From Myxococcales bacterium (GTDB lineage Bacteria > Myxococcota_A > Bradymonadia > UBA7976 > UBA1532), in assembly GCA_020633555.1 (NCBI GenBank), contig JACKDL010000030.1:1-64000 (forward strand): a DNA stretch of 64,000 nt. The letters run 5' to 3'. The translations under genes and the position numbers were made by a program. Every line of letters begins with the position of its first letter. The first letter of the stretch is position 1. The notes under the pieces were generated by a model. That model was not told the DNA's origin, did not search any database, and saw only the letters and a program-made list of their open reading frames with translations. This document shows, piece by piece, positions 17,266-27,156 of the stretch.

Positions 17266-18036
17266 TCACGCGTCCGCGAGCCACTCCCGGAGCACCGGCC
17301 GCACCTCTTGCATGCCCAGCGCGCGGAGCTGGCTGATCCGCGACTCGGTCACGCCCAGGATGTCGCCGATCTCGCGCAGGGTCAGGCCCTCGACGTAGTA
17401 CAGCGCCAGCACCACGCGCTGCCGCTCCGCCAGGGGCTTCAGGGCCTCCAGGATCAGCGCCTTGCAGTCCTGCGAGGCCAGCCGCTCCTCGAGCCCCGGC
17501 CCCTCGTCGGCGGCGACGGTCTCGAGGAAGTGGCCGCTGTCCTCGGCCCGACCCGGGTGCACGTCGTCGTAGCCGTACATGCCCCCGGGGCGCGCCTCGT
17601 CGACGTAGGCGGGCAGGTCCTCCAGGTTCAGCTCCAGGGCGTCCGCCAGCTCCCCGTCCTCGGGCTTGCGCCCCAGCCGGTTGCGGCAGCTCCGGCGCGC
17701 GGCGTCCAGGCGGCGGGCCTTCTCGCGCACCGAGCGCGGCACCCAGTCCAGCCGGCGCAGCTCGTCCAGCATGGCGCCGCGCACCCGCAAGGCCGCATAG
17801 GACTGGAAGTGCTGCTCCCGTTCGGGGTCGTAGTTGTCCACCGCGTCCATCAGGCCCATGACCCCGGCGCTGACGAGCTCATCGAGCTCGACGTTGGCCG
17901 GCAGCCGCGCCCGCAGGCGCCGCGCCAGCCGCTGCACCAGCGGCATCAGCTCGTGGATCAAGCGTTCGCGGTCGTCCCGCCAGGGTCGGCCTCGCCCCGG
18001 CTCCGGCCGCGGTGCCGTCATTGTGGTCGCCCACAT
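17266..18036 (-). CDS. FliA/WhiG-type (sigma-28 group) RNA polymerase sigma factor
   Basis: 256 residues. Region 2 holds DELVSAGVMGLMDAVDNYD and FQSYAALRVRGAMLDELRRLDWVPRSVR, the sigma-28 signature. Region 3 is short, and region 4 ends in LTLREIGDILGVTESRISQLRALGM (DNA-binding helix-turn-helix). ATG 18036 follows GGAGGGAG. An acidic, Gly-rich insertion (about 145-180, with PGGMYGYDDVHP) separates regions 3 and 4. FliA directs flagellar genes and WhiG developmental genes; no flagellar or anti-sigma gene is nearby, so which role applies is open. Confidence 0.88.
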   Translation of the reverse strand: MWATTMTAPRPEPGRGRPWRDDRERLIHELMPLVQRLARRLRARLPANVELDELVSAGVMGLMDAVDNYDPEREQHFQSYAALRVRGAMLDELRRLDWVPRSVREKARRLDAARRSCRNRLGRKPEDGELADALELNLEDLPAYVDEARPGGMYGYDDVHPGRAEDSGHFLETVAADEGPGLEERLASQDCKALILEALKPLAERQRVVLALYYVEGLTLREIGDILGVTESRISQLRALGMQEVRPVLREWLADA

Positions 18037-18404
18037 TCGACTCTCCCTCCAATGCCCGGCCGACCCCCCTCAGAGTCGGCGCCCTGCGTGACCCCCTTGG
18101 TCACGTGCCCACGGGCACGATAGCGGGGTCGATCCCAGGGTTGTCAAGCGAGCGCCTTGGCTGGACAGAGGCTGTCGAGAGTGTTGCAACTGTTGGCACA
18201 CGATCGCTTGGCGCGAGGTAGGGGCCAGAGAAGGGCGCGGTCGGCCCAGAGCCTCCACGGCCGCGCGAACGAGCCCCAGGCCTTCTCGACCCTCTGCAAG
18301 TCCGCCGCACGCCCGCCCCCGATCTTCGGCAGGAATCTCGCCACGTCCGCCTGCGGTTCGGCATCGTGTAGGCTATCAGCTTCCCTCTGCCTTCGAGGAC
18401 GCCC
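18037..18404. promoter_or_regulatory. Divergent intergenic region between sigma and protease genes
   Basis: 368 bp with no supported gene. It must hold the promoters of both divergent genes. I could not identify a convincing -35/-10 pair. A weak sigma-54-like TTGGCACACGATCGC at about 18194 has wrong spacing. The region is slightly less GC-rich around 18175-18215. Confidence 0.3.
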
Positions 18405-20327
18405 ATGCACCGCTCGACCCCCCTGTGGGCCCTGGCCGCCGCCCTGCTCCTGGCGCCCGCAGCCCACGCGGGTGGCCCCACCATCGACTGCGCCACCGTG
18501 CCGCAGCTCATGGCCCGCCTGCATGAAGGCCACGTCAGCGGCCTGAAGCCCGACGCGCCCTTCGCCGACCGGGTCGCCAACCTGTTCCTGCGCCAGCTCG
18601 ACAGCCAGAAGACCATGTACCGGGCCGACGAGGCGGACCGCATCGCCAACCGGGTGCGCGGCTTCGTGCAGAACCGGGGCGGCGAGGGCTGCGGCCTGCT
18701 CGACGCCCTGGTGGCCGATCAGAACACGCGCGTGGCCGCCCTCGAGAAGGTGGTGGCCGAGATGGTGGACGCCCCCGACTTCCAGGTGGACCAGGCCCTC
18801 GTGCTCGACACCGACACCGACAAGCGGCCCTGGCCGAAGAACGCGGTGGAGCAGCAGGCCCTGCGGCGCAAGCTGGTGCACGTGCAGGTGGCCCAGATGA
18901 TCGCCTCGGGCGACACCCTGGAGCAGGCGCGGGCGAAGATGAAGAAGCGCTACGCCCTGCTCGGCAAGCGCACGCAGGAGCAGCGGGCGGGCGACTACTA
19001 CACGAGCTTCCTGTCGGCCTACGCCAGCGCCCTGGACCCGCACACCTCGTACTTCAGCCACGACGATCTGGTGGACTTCCAGATCAGCATGCAGCTCTCG
19101 TTGGAGGGCATCGGCGCGTCGCTGCGGCAGAAGGACGGCTACACGGTGGTGCAGGAGGTCATCAAGGGCGGCGCCGCCGACCGGCAGGGGCAGCTCAAGC
19201 GCAAGGACAAGATCATCGCCGTGGCCCAGGGCAAGGACGGCGAGCCCGTGGACGTGGTGGACATGAGCCTGCGGGACGTGGTGCGGCTCATCCGCGGCAA
19301 GAAGGGCACCGAGGTGAAGCTCTCGGTGCTGCGCCAGGGCACCAAGACCCGCACGCTGAGCATCGTCATCACCCGCGACAAGATCGACCTGAAGGAGCAG
19401 GCGGCCAGCCTGCACTGGCACGAGCTGAAGCGGGGCGACAAGACCCTGAAGCTCGCCCGCCTGGTGCTGCCCAGCTTCTACGGCGGCCGCGACAGCAAGC
19501 GGCAGAGCGACGACGACATGCGCGCCCTGCTGGCCGAGGCCCGCGACAAGGGCGCCGACGGCCTGCTGTTGGATCTGTCCCGCAACTCGGGCGGCCTGCT
19601 GAGCGCCGCGGTGGACATTGCCGGCCTGTTCATCCGCGAGGGCGGGGTGGTGGCCGTGCGCGGCAACGAGAACAAGGTGCTCGACGACGACGATCCGCGG
19701 GTGCAGTGGCAGGGGCCCATGGTGGTGCTCACCAGCCGCATCAGCGCCTCGGCCAGCGAGATCGTGGCGGGCGCGCTGAAGGACTACGACCGGGCGCTGC
19801 TGGTGGGCGACTCCCGCAGCTTCGGCAAGGGGACGGTGCAGACCATGGATCCGCTGCCGCCGCCCCAGGGCGCCCTGAAGGTCACGGTGGCCCGCTTCTA
19901 CCGGCCCAGCGGCCAGAGCACCCAGGCCCAGGGCGTGCCGGTGGACATCGTCATCCCCTCGCTGACCGATCGCGACATCTTCGCCGAGAGCGAGCAGCCC
20001 TACGCCCTGCCCACCGACACCACCCGGCCCTTCGTCTCCGACGAGGCCAACACCCCGGGCGCCGAGGGCTGGAAGCCCTTCCCCAAGGCGCGCATCCCGG
20101 CCCTGGCGGCGGCCAGCAAGGCCCGGGTGGCCGCCAACAAGGCGCTGCAGGAGGCGCTGGAGAAGCGCGCGAAGTTCGAGAAGAACGGCGACGTGATCAA
20201 GGTCGCCGAGATCCTCGCAGACGGGAAGGGCGAGGAGGACGAGGACAAAGAGGACGAGGACGACGACAAGGCCAGCCCGCAGGCGCTGGAGGCCCTGGAG
20301 ATCCTCGCCGACGCCCTGGCAGGCTGA
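18405..20327 (+). CDS. prc: Prc-type C-terminal processing protease (S41A)
   Basis: 640-residue periplasmic serine protease with a signal peptide (about 1-22). The N-terminal helical domain carries the Prc signature LDPHTSYFS (about 210-218). A PDZ domain spans about 230-320 (GIGASLRQKDGYTVVQEV, GGAADRQGQLKRKD). The protease core has LSRNSGG (392-397) and SRISASASEI (444-453) with catalytic Ser about 449, and FGKGTVQ with Lys 475, forming the Ser-Lys dyad. Prc trims C-termini of periplasmic proteins such as penicillin-binding proteins and murein hydrolases. The C-terminal end is an acidic stretch (EDEDKEDEDDD), unlike most homologues. It stands alone, divergent from the sigma gene. Confidence 0.9.
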   Translation: MHRSTPLWALAAALLLAPAAHAGGPTIDCATVPQLMARLHEGHVSGLKPDAPFADRVANLFLRQLDSQKTMYRADEADRIANRVRGFVQNRGGEGCGLLDALVADQNTRVAALEKVVAEMVDAPDFQVDQALVLDTDTDKRPWPKNAVEQQALRRKLVHVQVAQMIASGDTLEQARAKMKKRYALLGKRTQEQRAGDYYTSFLSAYASALDPHTSYFSHDDLVDFQISMQLSLEGIGASLRQKDGYTVVQEVIKGGAADRQGQLKRKDKIIAVAQGKDGEPVDVVDMSLRDVVRLIRGKKGTEVKLSVLRQGTKTRTLSIVITRDKIDLKEQAASLHWHELKRGDKTLKLARLVLPSFYGGRDSKRQSDDDMRALLAEARDKGADGLLLDLSRNSGGLLSAAVDIAGLFIREGGVVAVRGNENKVLDDDDPRVQWQGPMVVLTSRISASASEIVAGALKDYDRALLVGDSRSFGKGTVQTMDPLPPPQGALKVTVARFYRPSGQSTQAQGVPVDIVIPSLTDRDIFAESEQPYALPTDTTRPFVSDEANTPGAEGWKPFPKARIPALAAASKARVAANKALQEALEKRAKFEKNGDVIKVAEILADGKGEEDEDKEDEDDDKASPQALEALEILADALAG

Positions 20328-20509
20328 TCGGCCCCCGGCGCGGTCCCCGGCAGCGGCGGTCGCCCCGCCACCCGGAACGCGTGGCGCCCTTCCGGCATCT
20401 GTGGCCCGTGACCGCCGCACCCTCGGGCAACCTCACCCACCGTGACAACGTTTCGCGGCCGGCTGAGAGTTGTTAGAAGCGGCGGCGACTTCGGCTCGGG
20501 AGCCCGCCC

Positions 20510-22129
20510 ATGACCCCCACCCGCCCGCTGGTCGGCGCCGCGCTGGCGGCTTGCCTCACCGGCGGCCCTGTGCTGGCCCAGGCGCCCGACGGGCCGCCCC
20601 CGGATCCGGCGCCCGGCGCCTCCGAGGCCCCGGCTGACGGGGCCCTGACCCTATCGCTGGCCGAAGCCCTGGAGCTCGCGCTCACCCGCAGCTACGCCGT
20701 CCAGCTCGCCCGCCTGGAGGAGCAGGACGCCCTGGCACGCATCGACGAGGCCTGGGGCAGCGTCTACCCCCGCGTGGATCTGAGCGCCCGCTACGTGCGC
20801 AACCTGCGGGTGGCCAACCCCTTCGCGGGCTCGGACGCCGGCAGCTTCTTCGGCGGCCTCGACGCCATCGGGTGGCTGGCCTACAACGAGGCCGCCCGCC
20901 AGAACGGCGCGCCCACCCTGAGCCTGCTGGACTATCAGCAGCGCGTGGCCGACGGCCGCAGCGCCGCGGGGCTCAGCAACAGCAGCAGCGACAACCCCTT
21001 CCTGGTGGAGAACCAGATCACCGCGGGGCTGGCCATCACCCAGACCCTGTACAACGGCGCCGCCTTCGCGGCGATCCGGGGGGCCGAGGCCTACCAGAAG
21101 CAGGTGGAGGCGCAGGTGCGCCAGCGCCAGCAGGAGGTGGCCCGGGACGTGGCCCGCGCGTACCACGGCGCCCTGCTGGCCGAGGCCCGCGCCGAGGTCA
21201 CTGCGAAGGCTGTGGCCCGGGTGCAGGAGACGGTGGACGAGGTCAGCGACCGGGTGAAGAACGGCGTGCTGCCCATGTTCCAGCAGCTCAGCGCCGAGGT
21301 GGAGCTGGCCAACCTGCAGACGGCGCTGCTGCAGGTGCGCGCCGGGGCCGACGCGGCCAAGGACGGCCTGAAGCTGGCCATCGGCCTGCCGCCCGATCAG
21401 CCCATCGCCCTGCGGGGGGCCCTGGAGATCGACGCGCCCATGGCGCTGGACGGGCTGACCGTGGATCTCGCCGCCGCCGAGGCCGAGCGCAACCGCCCGG
21501 ATCTGGAGACGATCCGCCGCACCCGCGAGATGCTGGCGGTGCAGCAGGAGCTCACCGACGCCCGCTACCTGCCCGTGCTGAGCGCCTTCGCCAACGTGGG
21601 CATCACCGGCAGCGTGCCCGACGAGCGGGTGCAGGCGGTGCAGGACCCCATGGATCCCTTCCGCTTCACCAAGAAGGAGCTGGGGGTCTTCGACGGCGAT
21701 TACTGGTTCGACACCAGCAACATCGGCCTGAGCCTCACCTGGAACCTGTTCGACGGCTTCCAGACCACCCAGCAGGCCGAGCGGGACCGGGTGGCCGTCC
21801 GCCGCATCGAGGTCCAGCAGGCCCAGGCGCTGGCCGGTGTGCGCGCCGAGATCCAGGGCAGCCTGCGGGCCCTGCGCACCGCCCAGGCCCAGCTCGCCAA
21901 CGTGGATCGCAACGTGGCCCGGGCCGAGCTGAACTACCAGCACGCCAAGGCCCGCGTGGACGAGGGGGTGAGCACCCGCCTCGAGCTGCGCGAGGCCAGC
22001 AGCCAGCTCGACCAGAGCCAGTTCAACCGCCTGCAGGCGGTGCACGACTACCTCGACGCCCTCGTCGCCTATCGCATCGCCGTCGGTCGCCCCCTCGCCG
22101 GGGCCGCCGGGTCGGAGGCCGCCCGATGA
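20510..22129 (+). CDS. TolC-family outer membrane efflux protein
   Basis: 539 residues with a signal peptide ending near VLAQ-AP (about 24). It shows the two-fold TolC repeat: LSLAEALELALTRSY at the start, then long coiled-coil helices (about 190-280 and 415-500), ITQTLYNGAAFAA and LTWNLFDGFQTTQQAERDR at the barrel-helix joins. It forms a trimeric outer-membrane channel. About 40 Pro/Ala-rich residues precede the first domain. The stop overlaps the ATG of the adaptor gene (ATGA), and the set of three genes forms a complete tripartite pump. Confidence 0.9.
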   Translation: MTPTRPLVGAALAACLTGGPVLAQAPDGPPPDPAPGASEAPADGALTLSLAEALELALTRSYAVQLARLEEQDALARIDEAWGSVYPRVDLSARYVRNLRVANPFAGSDAGSFFGGLDAIGWLAYNEAARQNGAPTLSLLDYQQRVADGRSAAGLSNSSSDNPFLVENQITAGLAITQTLYNGAAFAAIRGAEAYQKQVEAQVRQRQQEVARDVARAYHGALLAEARAEVTAKAVARVQETVDEVSDRVKNGVLPMFQQLSAEVELANLQTALLQVRAGADAAKDGLKLAIGLPPDQPIALRGALEIDAPMALDGLTVDLAAAEAERNRPDLETIRRTREMLAVQQELTDARYLPVLSAFANVGITGSVPDERVQAVQDPMDPFRFTKKELGVFDGDYWFDTSNIGLSLTWNLFDGFQTTQQAERDRVAVRRIEVQQAQALAGVRAEIQGSLRALRTAQAQLANVDRNVARAELNYQHAKARVDEGVSTRLELREASSQLDQSQFNRLQAVHDYLDALVAYRIAVGRPLAGAAGSEAAR

Positions 22130-23328
22130 ACTCGCCCCGTCTCGTCCGCTCGCCCCGCCTCCTCCGCGCGATGATCTGCGCCGGCCTGCTCGGCGCTGCC
22201 TGGGGCTGCCAGCCCCCCGGCGATGCGCCCGCCGCCGACGCCGGGGCGCCCGACGCGGCCCCCCGCAAGGCGCGCCGGGTCACGGCCCTGGCGCTCGAGC
22301 CTCAGCGCTTCGAGGAGCAGCTCGAGCTGCCCGCCGACATCACCGCCCCCAACGACGCCACCCTCAGCGCCCGGGGCGCGGGCACGGTGAAGGCCATCGT
22401 CGAGCTGGGCGCCACCGTCACCGAGAACCAGGTGGTGGCGAAGCTCGACGCTTCGGCCCCCGAGGCCGCTGTGGCCCAGGCCGCGGCGGGCGTGGCCCAG
22501 GCCGAGGCCGCGCTGGGGCTGGCCGAGGAGAATCACCGCCGCCAGAAGCCCCTGCACGACCGCAAGATCATCAGCGACCTGGAGTTCCAGCAGATCGCCG
22601 CCCAGCTCGACCAGGCGCGGGCCGCCGTGAAGCAGGCTCGGGCCGCGGTGCGGGCCGCCCGCACCCAGGTGGGCTTCTACGAGGTCATCGCGCCCTTCGC
22701 GGGCACCGTCGAGCAGCGCTTCGTCGAGGCCGGCGAGCAGATCAACCCCGGGCAGCCGGTGGTGCGCATCATCGACACGCGGCTGGTGCGGGTGCAGGCG
22801 GGCGTGCCCGAGCGCTTCGCCAACGACGTGCGCCAGGGCAGCACCCTGAAGGTGCGCTTCAACGCCTACGGCATGGCCGACCGGGACGCCACGGTGACCT
22901 TCGTGGGCCGCACCATCGACCCCCGCAGCCGCACCTTCACCATCGAGGCCGAGCTGCAGAACGAGGACGGGCAGCTCAAGCCGGCGATGATCGCCCGCAT
23001 CGCCCTGACCCGCTCGGCCACCGAGGGCGCCCTGGTGGTGCCGCAGACGGCGGTGCTGCGCGACGAGGAGGGCGCCAGCGTCTTCCTGGTGGGCGACACC
23101 CCCAAGGGCCCGGTGGCCAGGCGCGCGCGGGTCGAGCTGGGGCCCGCCTCGGGCAACGCAGTGTCTGTGGCGCAGGGCCTGAAGGCCGGCGACCGGGTGG
23201 TGGTGCTGGGCCAGAACGCGCTGAACGACGGCGACCCCATCTCGCTGGGCGATGAGCCCGCGAAGGCCCCGGCCAGCGCCCCGAAGAGCGCTTCTGCCAG
23301 CGCGGCCCCGAAGGGCGGCGCCCGATGA
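22126..23328 (+). CDS. RND efflux periplasmic adaptor (membrane fusion protein)
   Basis: 400 residues, ATG 22126 overlapping the TolC stop. Lipoprotein signal with AAWGC (Cys about 27). The lipoyl half-motifs are LSARGAGTVKAIVELGATV and APFAGTVEQRFVEAGEQI. Between them lies an alpha-hairpin rich in Ala/Gln/Lys (about 100-180). A beta-barrel and membrane-proximal domain follow (PQTAVLRDEEGASVFLV). The C-terminal 35 residues are Ala/Ser/Pro/Lys-rich and probably unstructured. It bridges the inner-membrane pump (next gene) and the TolC channel. Its stop overlaps the RND start (ATGA). Confidence 0.92.
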   Translation: MNSPRLVRSPRLLRAMICAGLLGAAWGCQPPGDAPAADAGAPDAAPRKARRVTALALEPQRFEEQLELPADITAPNDATLSARGAGTVKAIVELGATVTENQVVAKLDASAPEAAVAQAAAGVAQAEAALGLAEENHRRQKPLHDRKIISDLEFQQIAAQLDQARAAVKQARAAVRAARTQVGFYEVIAPFAGTVEQRFVEAGEQINPGQPVVRIIDTRLVRVQAGVPERFANDVRQGSTLKVRFNAYGMADRDATVTFVGRTIDPRSRTFTIEAELQNEDGQLKPAMIARIALTRSATEGALVVPQTAVLRDEEGASVFLVGDTPKGPVARRARVELGPASGNAVSVAQGLKAGDRVVVLGQNALNDGDPISLGDEPAKAPASAPKSASASAAPKGGAR

Positions 23329-26300
23329 AGATCACCGAGCTGTCGATCAAGCTGCGCACCAGCGTGCTGGTGCTGACAGCCATGATCATGCTGGGCGGGG
23401 CGGGGGCCTACGTGGGCCTGCCCAAGGAGTCCAACCCCAGCATCGAGGTGCCCAACATCGTGGTCACCACGATCTACCCGGGCGCCACGCCGAACGACAT
23501 CGAGAGCCTGGTGACCCGCCCGCTGGAGCAGGAGATCCAGGGCATCAGCGGCATCGACGAGCTGCGCTCGGTGAGCACCGAGGGCGTCTCCACCATCGTC
23601 ATCGAGTTCAACCCCGACGTCTCCATCAGCGAGGCCAACACCAAGGTCCGCGAGAAGGTGGATCTGGCCAAGAAGGACCTGCCGGGCGACGTCGAGGAGC
23701 CCATCGTCAGCGAGATCGACCTGTCGGAGTTCCCGATCATGGTGGTCAACCTGGCGGCGGACTACCCGCTCAGCCGCCTGAAGACGGTGGCCGAGGACCT
23801 GCAGGACATCCTGGAGGCCATCCCCAGCGTGCTGGAGGTGGACCTGATCGGCGGGCAGGAGCGCGAGGTCCAGGTGGACGTGGATCTGCGCAAGCTGCAG
23901 GCCTACAACCTGCCCTTCGCCGACATCATCAACGCCATCCGCAACGAGAACACCAACCTGCCCGGCGGCTCCATCGACGTGGAGCACATGAACTACCTGG
24001 TGCGCACGGACGGGCAGTTCCAGAACGTGCGCGAGATCGAGGGCCTGGTGGTCAAGGCCTTCGACCTGAAGCCCATCTACATCCGCGATCTGGCCGAGGT
24101 GAAGTTCGGCTTCAAGCAGCGCGAGAACCACGCCCGCCTGCGCATCCTGCGTCGCGACGTGGACGGCGCGCTGAAGGACATCAACCAGAAGGGCTACAAG
24201 CAGGTCATCTCGCTGAACGTCAAGAAGCGGGCGGGCGAGAACATCCTCGACACCGCGGCGGCGGTGGAGAAGGCCATCGCCGCCTTCAACCTGCCGAAGG
24301 GCACCGAGGTGCTCATCACCGGCGACCAGAGCGTGCAGGTGGAGGAGCTGGTCAAGGACCTCGAGAACAACATCATCAGCGGCCTGCTCTTCGTGGTGGC
24401 CGTGCTGCTGTTCTTCCTGGGCGTGCGCACGTCCATCCTGGTGGGCATCGCCATCCCGCTGTCGATGATGCTCAGCTTCCTGGTCTTCGCGGCCATGGGC
24501 CAGACCCTGAACTTCATCATCCTGTTCTCGCTGATCATCGCCCTGGGGATGCTGGTCGACAACGCCATCGTCATCGTCGAGAACATCTACCGCTTCCTCG
24601 AGAACGGCGAAGAGAACTTCTACGCCGCCGATCACGGCACCCGCGAGGTGGGCATGGCGGTGGTGGCCAGCACGGCGACCACCGTGGCGGCCTTCCTGCC
24701 CATGATGTTCTGGCCCGGGGTCATCGGGGAGTTCATGGGCTTCATGCCCCTGACCCTGATCATCACCCTGAGCTGCTCGCTGTTCGTTGGCCTGGTGATC
24801 AACCCCGTGGTCACCGGCTACTTCGCCCGGGTCGAGGGCAAGGCCCACCCGCCCATGCGCACGGCCACCAAGGTGATCCTGGCCGGCGGCCTGGCCATGG
24901 TGGCCACGGCGGTGGGCCTGGTGAACCAGAACGTCATGCTCGCCCTGGCGGGCGGCACCCTGGGCGTCATCGTCGCCCACTACCTGGTCATGCGGCACAT
25001 CGCCCGCTGGTTCATGGAGCGCGGCCTGCCGGGCCTGATGGCGCTGTACCGCGACTTCCTCACCTGGATGCTGCAGCGCGACTACACCGTCCGCTTCGCC
25101 TACGTGCGCAACATGAGCGCCATGGTGCTATTCACCGCCGGGATCCTGCTGGCGGTGGCGGGCGGCATCCTGGCGGCGGCGGTGGGCTTCGACGGGGCCA
25201 AGGTGGCGCTGCTGCCGGCGGCGGCGCTGGCCGGGTTGGGCTTCGTGGGCATCCTGCTGCACACCGTGGAGTCGGTGCTGCTCGGCGGCCTCATCAGCAT
25301 GGCGGCGGGCGTGGTCATCGCCCTGCTCACCGCCGGCGGGCTGGCCCTGCTGCACCTGAGCGGCGTGGATCTGGACCGCAACGCCCAGGCGGTGATGGCC
25401 GGCGTGCCCATCGCGCTCTTCGCGCTGGGGCTCATCGGCTGGCCGCTGAAGCGCTTCGTGCCCCGGCTGATCCTCACCGACAACCGGGCGCGCCTGATCA
25501 CCGGCACCCTGGGCGGCCTGTTCATCATCGCCGCCATGTTCGTGGTGGCCCCCACCGGCGTGGAGTTCTTCCCCGACACCGATCCCAACCAGGTGAAGGT
25601 GAAGGTGTCGGGCCCGCTGGGGGCGAACCTGGCCGAGGGCAACCGCCTGGCCCAGGTGGTCACCGGGCTGGTGGACGAGCTGCTCGACAAGAACCCCGTC
25701 AGCAAGGGCAACGTGAAGAACGTGGTGGTGAGCGTCGGCGTGGGCGGCGACACCATGTTCGGCGGCGGCTCCGCCAGCCCCGAGGAGTCGGTGGTCACCT
25801 TGAACCTGGTGGACTTCAAGGACCGCGGCGAGTCCAGCAAGGCCACCCTGGTGAAGCTGCGCGACCAGCTCGGCAACGTGCCCGGCGCCGACATCGAGTT
25901 CACGAAGGACGCCCAGGGCCCGCCCACCGGGCCGCCGGTGAACATCGAGATCGTGGGCCCGCAGTTCGCCGAGGTCACGCGCATCGCCAGCGAAGTGAAG
26001 GATCGCCTGAAGCAGCTCCAGGAGACGGGCAAGGTCAAGGGCCTGGTGGACGTGCGCGACAACCTGAACAAGGGCCGCCCCGAGATGGAGGTGGTCATCA
26101 AGCGCGAGCGGGCGGCGCAGTTCGGCCTGAACACGTTCATGGTGGCGAGCGCCGTGCGCACGGCGGTGAACGGCACCGAGGCCAGCAAGTGGCGGGACGG
26201 CGAGGACGAGTACGACATCATCGTGCGGCTGCGCCCGGAGGATCGGGCCGATCTCAACAGCCTGCGTGACCTGACCATCTTCAAGGAGGGCCAGCAGACC

Positions 26301-27146
26301 CCGCTGTCGAGCGTGGCCGACCTGAAGATCGGCAGCGGCCTGGGCAGCATCACCCGTAAGGACGGGCAGCGGGTGGTCACGATCATGGCCAACGTGGCCG
26401 AGGGCTTCAACAAGCAGGCGGTGCTGGGGGCCGTGCAGGCGCAGCTCACCGACATCGAGCACGCGCTGCCCGACGGCTACCGCATGGCGTACACGGGCGA
26501 GAACCAGGAGCAGGCCGAGAGCTTCGGCTTCCTGAGCAAGGCCCTGGCCGCCGGTGTGTCGCTGATCCTCATGATCCTGATCGCCCAGTTCAACTCGGTG
26601 CTCATGCCCGTGATCATCATGGTGGCCGTGGGGCTGTCGATGATCGGGGTGCTGCTGGGGCTGATGGTCACCCGCACGCCCTTCAGCCTGTTCACCTTCA
26701 TCGGGATCATCTCGCTGGCCGGCATCGTGGTGAACAACAACATCGTGCTCATCGATTACACGCAGCAGCTCCGCGAGCGGGGGATGGGCAAGACGGCGGC
26801 CATCATCGAGGCGGGCGCCACGCGCCTGCGCCCGGTGTTGCTGACGGCGCTGACGACGGTGCTGGGCCTCATCCCGCTGACCTTCGGCATCAACATCGAC
26901 TTCATCGGCCTGCTGACCCACTTCGACCCCGACTTCCGCATCGGCTCGGCCAACACGCAGTTCTGGGGGCCCATGGGCACGGCCATCATCGCGGGCCTGA
27001 GCTTCGCCACCTTCCTCACGCTGGTCATCGTGCCGGTGATGTACTCGCTGCTCGACTCGCTGTCGGCGCTGGTGCAGCGGCTCACGGCGCCCCACCCCAC
27101 CGACGAGCCCGAGCCCGTGGAGCCGGTGGGCGATCCCGCCGCCTGA
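23325..27146 (+). CDS. RND multidrug/solute efflux pump (HAE family) with extra membrane segments
   Basis: 1273 residues, about 220 longer than AcrB. Inner-membrane, proton-driven exporter. It begins with TM1 (TSVLVLTAMIMLGGAGAYVGL), the porter motif PLEQEIQGISGIDEL, and TM2-6, including GMLVDNAIVIVEN where the second Asp of the classical Asp-Asp pair is Asn, as in many HAE pumps. Between TM6 and TM7 (about residues 510-740) are roughly six additional hydrophobic segments, for example VILAGGLAMVATAVGL and VLLGGLISMAAGVVIALL. The second half then resumes with the usual porter domain and TM8-12 (FTFIGIISLAGIVVNNNIVLIDY). Last gene of the pump operon. The substrate is unknown. Confidence 0.92.
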   Translation: MKITELSIKLRTSVLVLTAMIMLGGAGAYVGLPKESNPSIEVPNIVVTTIYPGATPNDIESLVTRPLEQEIQGISGIDELRSVSTEGVSTIVIEFNPDVSISEANTKVREKVDLAKKDLPGDVEEPIVSEIDLSEFPIMVVNLAADYPLSRLKTVAEDLQDILEAIPSVLEVDLIGGQEREVQVDVDLRKLQAYNLPFADIINAIRNENTNLPGGSIDVEHMNYLVRTDGQFQNVREIEGLVVKAFDLKPIYIRDLAEVKFGFKQRENHARLRILRRDVDGALKDINQKGYKQVISLNVKKRAGENILDTAAAVEKAIAAFNLPKGTEVLITGDQSVQVEELVKDLENNIISGLLFVVAVLLFFLGVRTSILVGIAIPLSMMLSFLVFAAMGQTLNFIILFSLIIALGMLVDNAIVIVENIYRFLENGEENFYAADHGTREVGMAVVASTATTVAAFLPMMFWPGVIGEFMGFMPLTLIITLSCSLFVGLVINPVVTGYFARVEGKAHPPMRTATKVILAGGLAMVATAVGLVNQNVMLALAGGTLGVIVAHYLVMRHIARWFMERGLPGLMALYRDFLTWMLQRDYTVRFAYVRNMSAMVLFTAGILLAVAGGILAAAVGFDGAKVALLPAAALAGLGFVGILLHTVESVLLGGLISMAAGVVIALLTAGGLALLHLSGVDLDRNAQAVMAGVPIALFALGLIGWPLKRFVPRLILTDNRARLITGTLGGLFIIAAMFVVAPTGVEFFPDTDPNQVKVKVSGPLGANLAEGNRLAQVVTGLVDELLDKNPVSKGNVKNVVVSVGVGGDTMFGGGSASPEESVVTLNLVDFKDRGESSKATLVKLRDQLGNVPGADIEFTKDAQGPPTGPPVNIEIVGPQFAEVTRIASEVKDRLKQLQETGKVKGLVDVRDNLNKGRPEMEVVIKRERAAQFGLNTFMVASAVRTAVNGTEASKWRDGEDEYDIIVRLRPEDRADLNSLRDLTIFKEGQQTPLSSVADLKIGSGLGSITRKDGQRVVTIMANVAEGFNKQAVLGAVQAQLTDIEHALPDGYRMAYTGENQEQAESFGFLSKALAAGVSLILMILIAQFNSVLMPVIIMVAVGLSMIGVLLGLMVTRTPFSLFTFIGIISLAGIVVNNNIVLIDYTQQLRERGMGKTAAIIEAGATRLRPVLLTALTTVLGLIPLTFGINIDFIGLLTHFDPDFRIGSANTQFWGPMGTAIIAGLSFATFLTLVIVPVMYSLLDSLSALVQRLTAPHPTDEPEPVEPVGDPAA

Positions 27147-27156
27147 GCGGACGGCC

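Noticed and set aside
18190..18212. Sigma-54-type promoter before the protease gene
   Set aside because: TTGGCACACGATCGC has the GG/GC elements one base too close and lacks TTGC in the right place.
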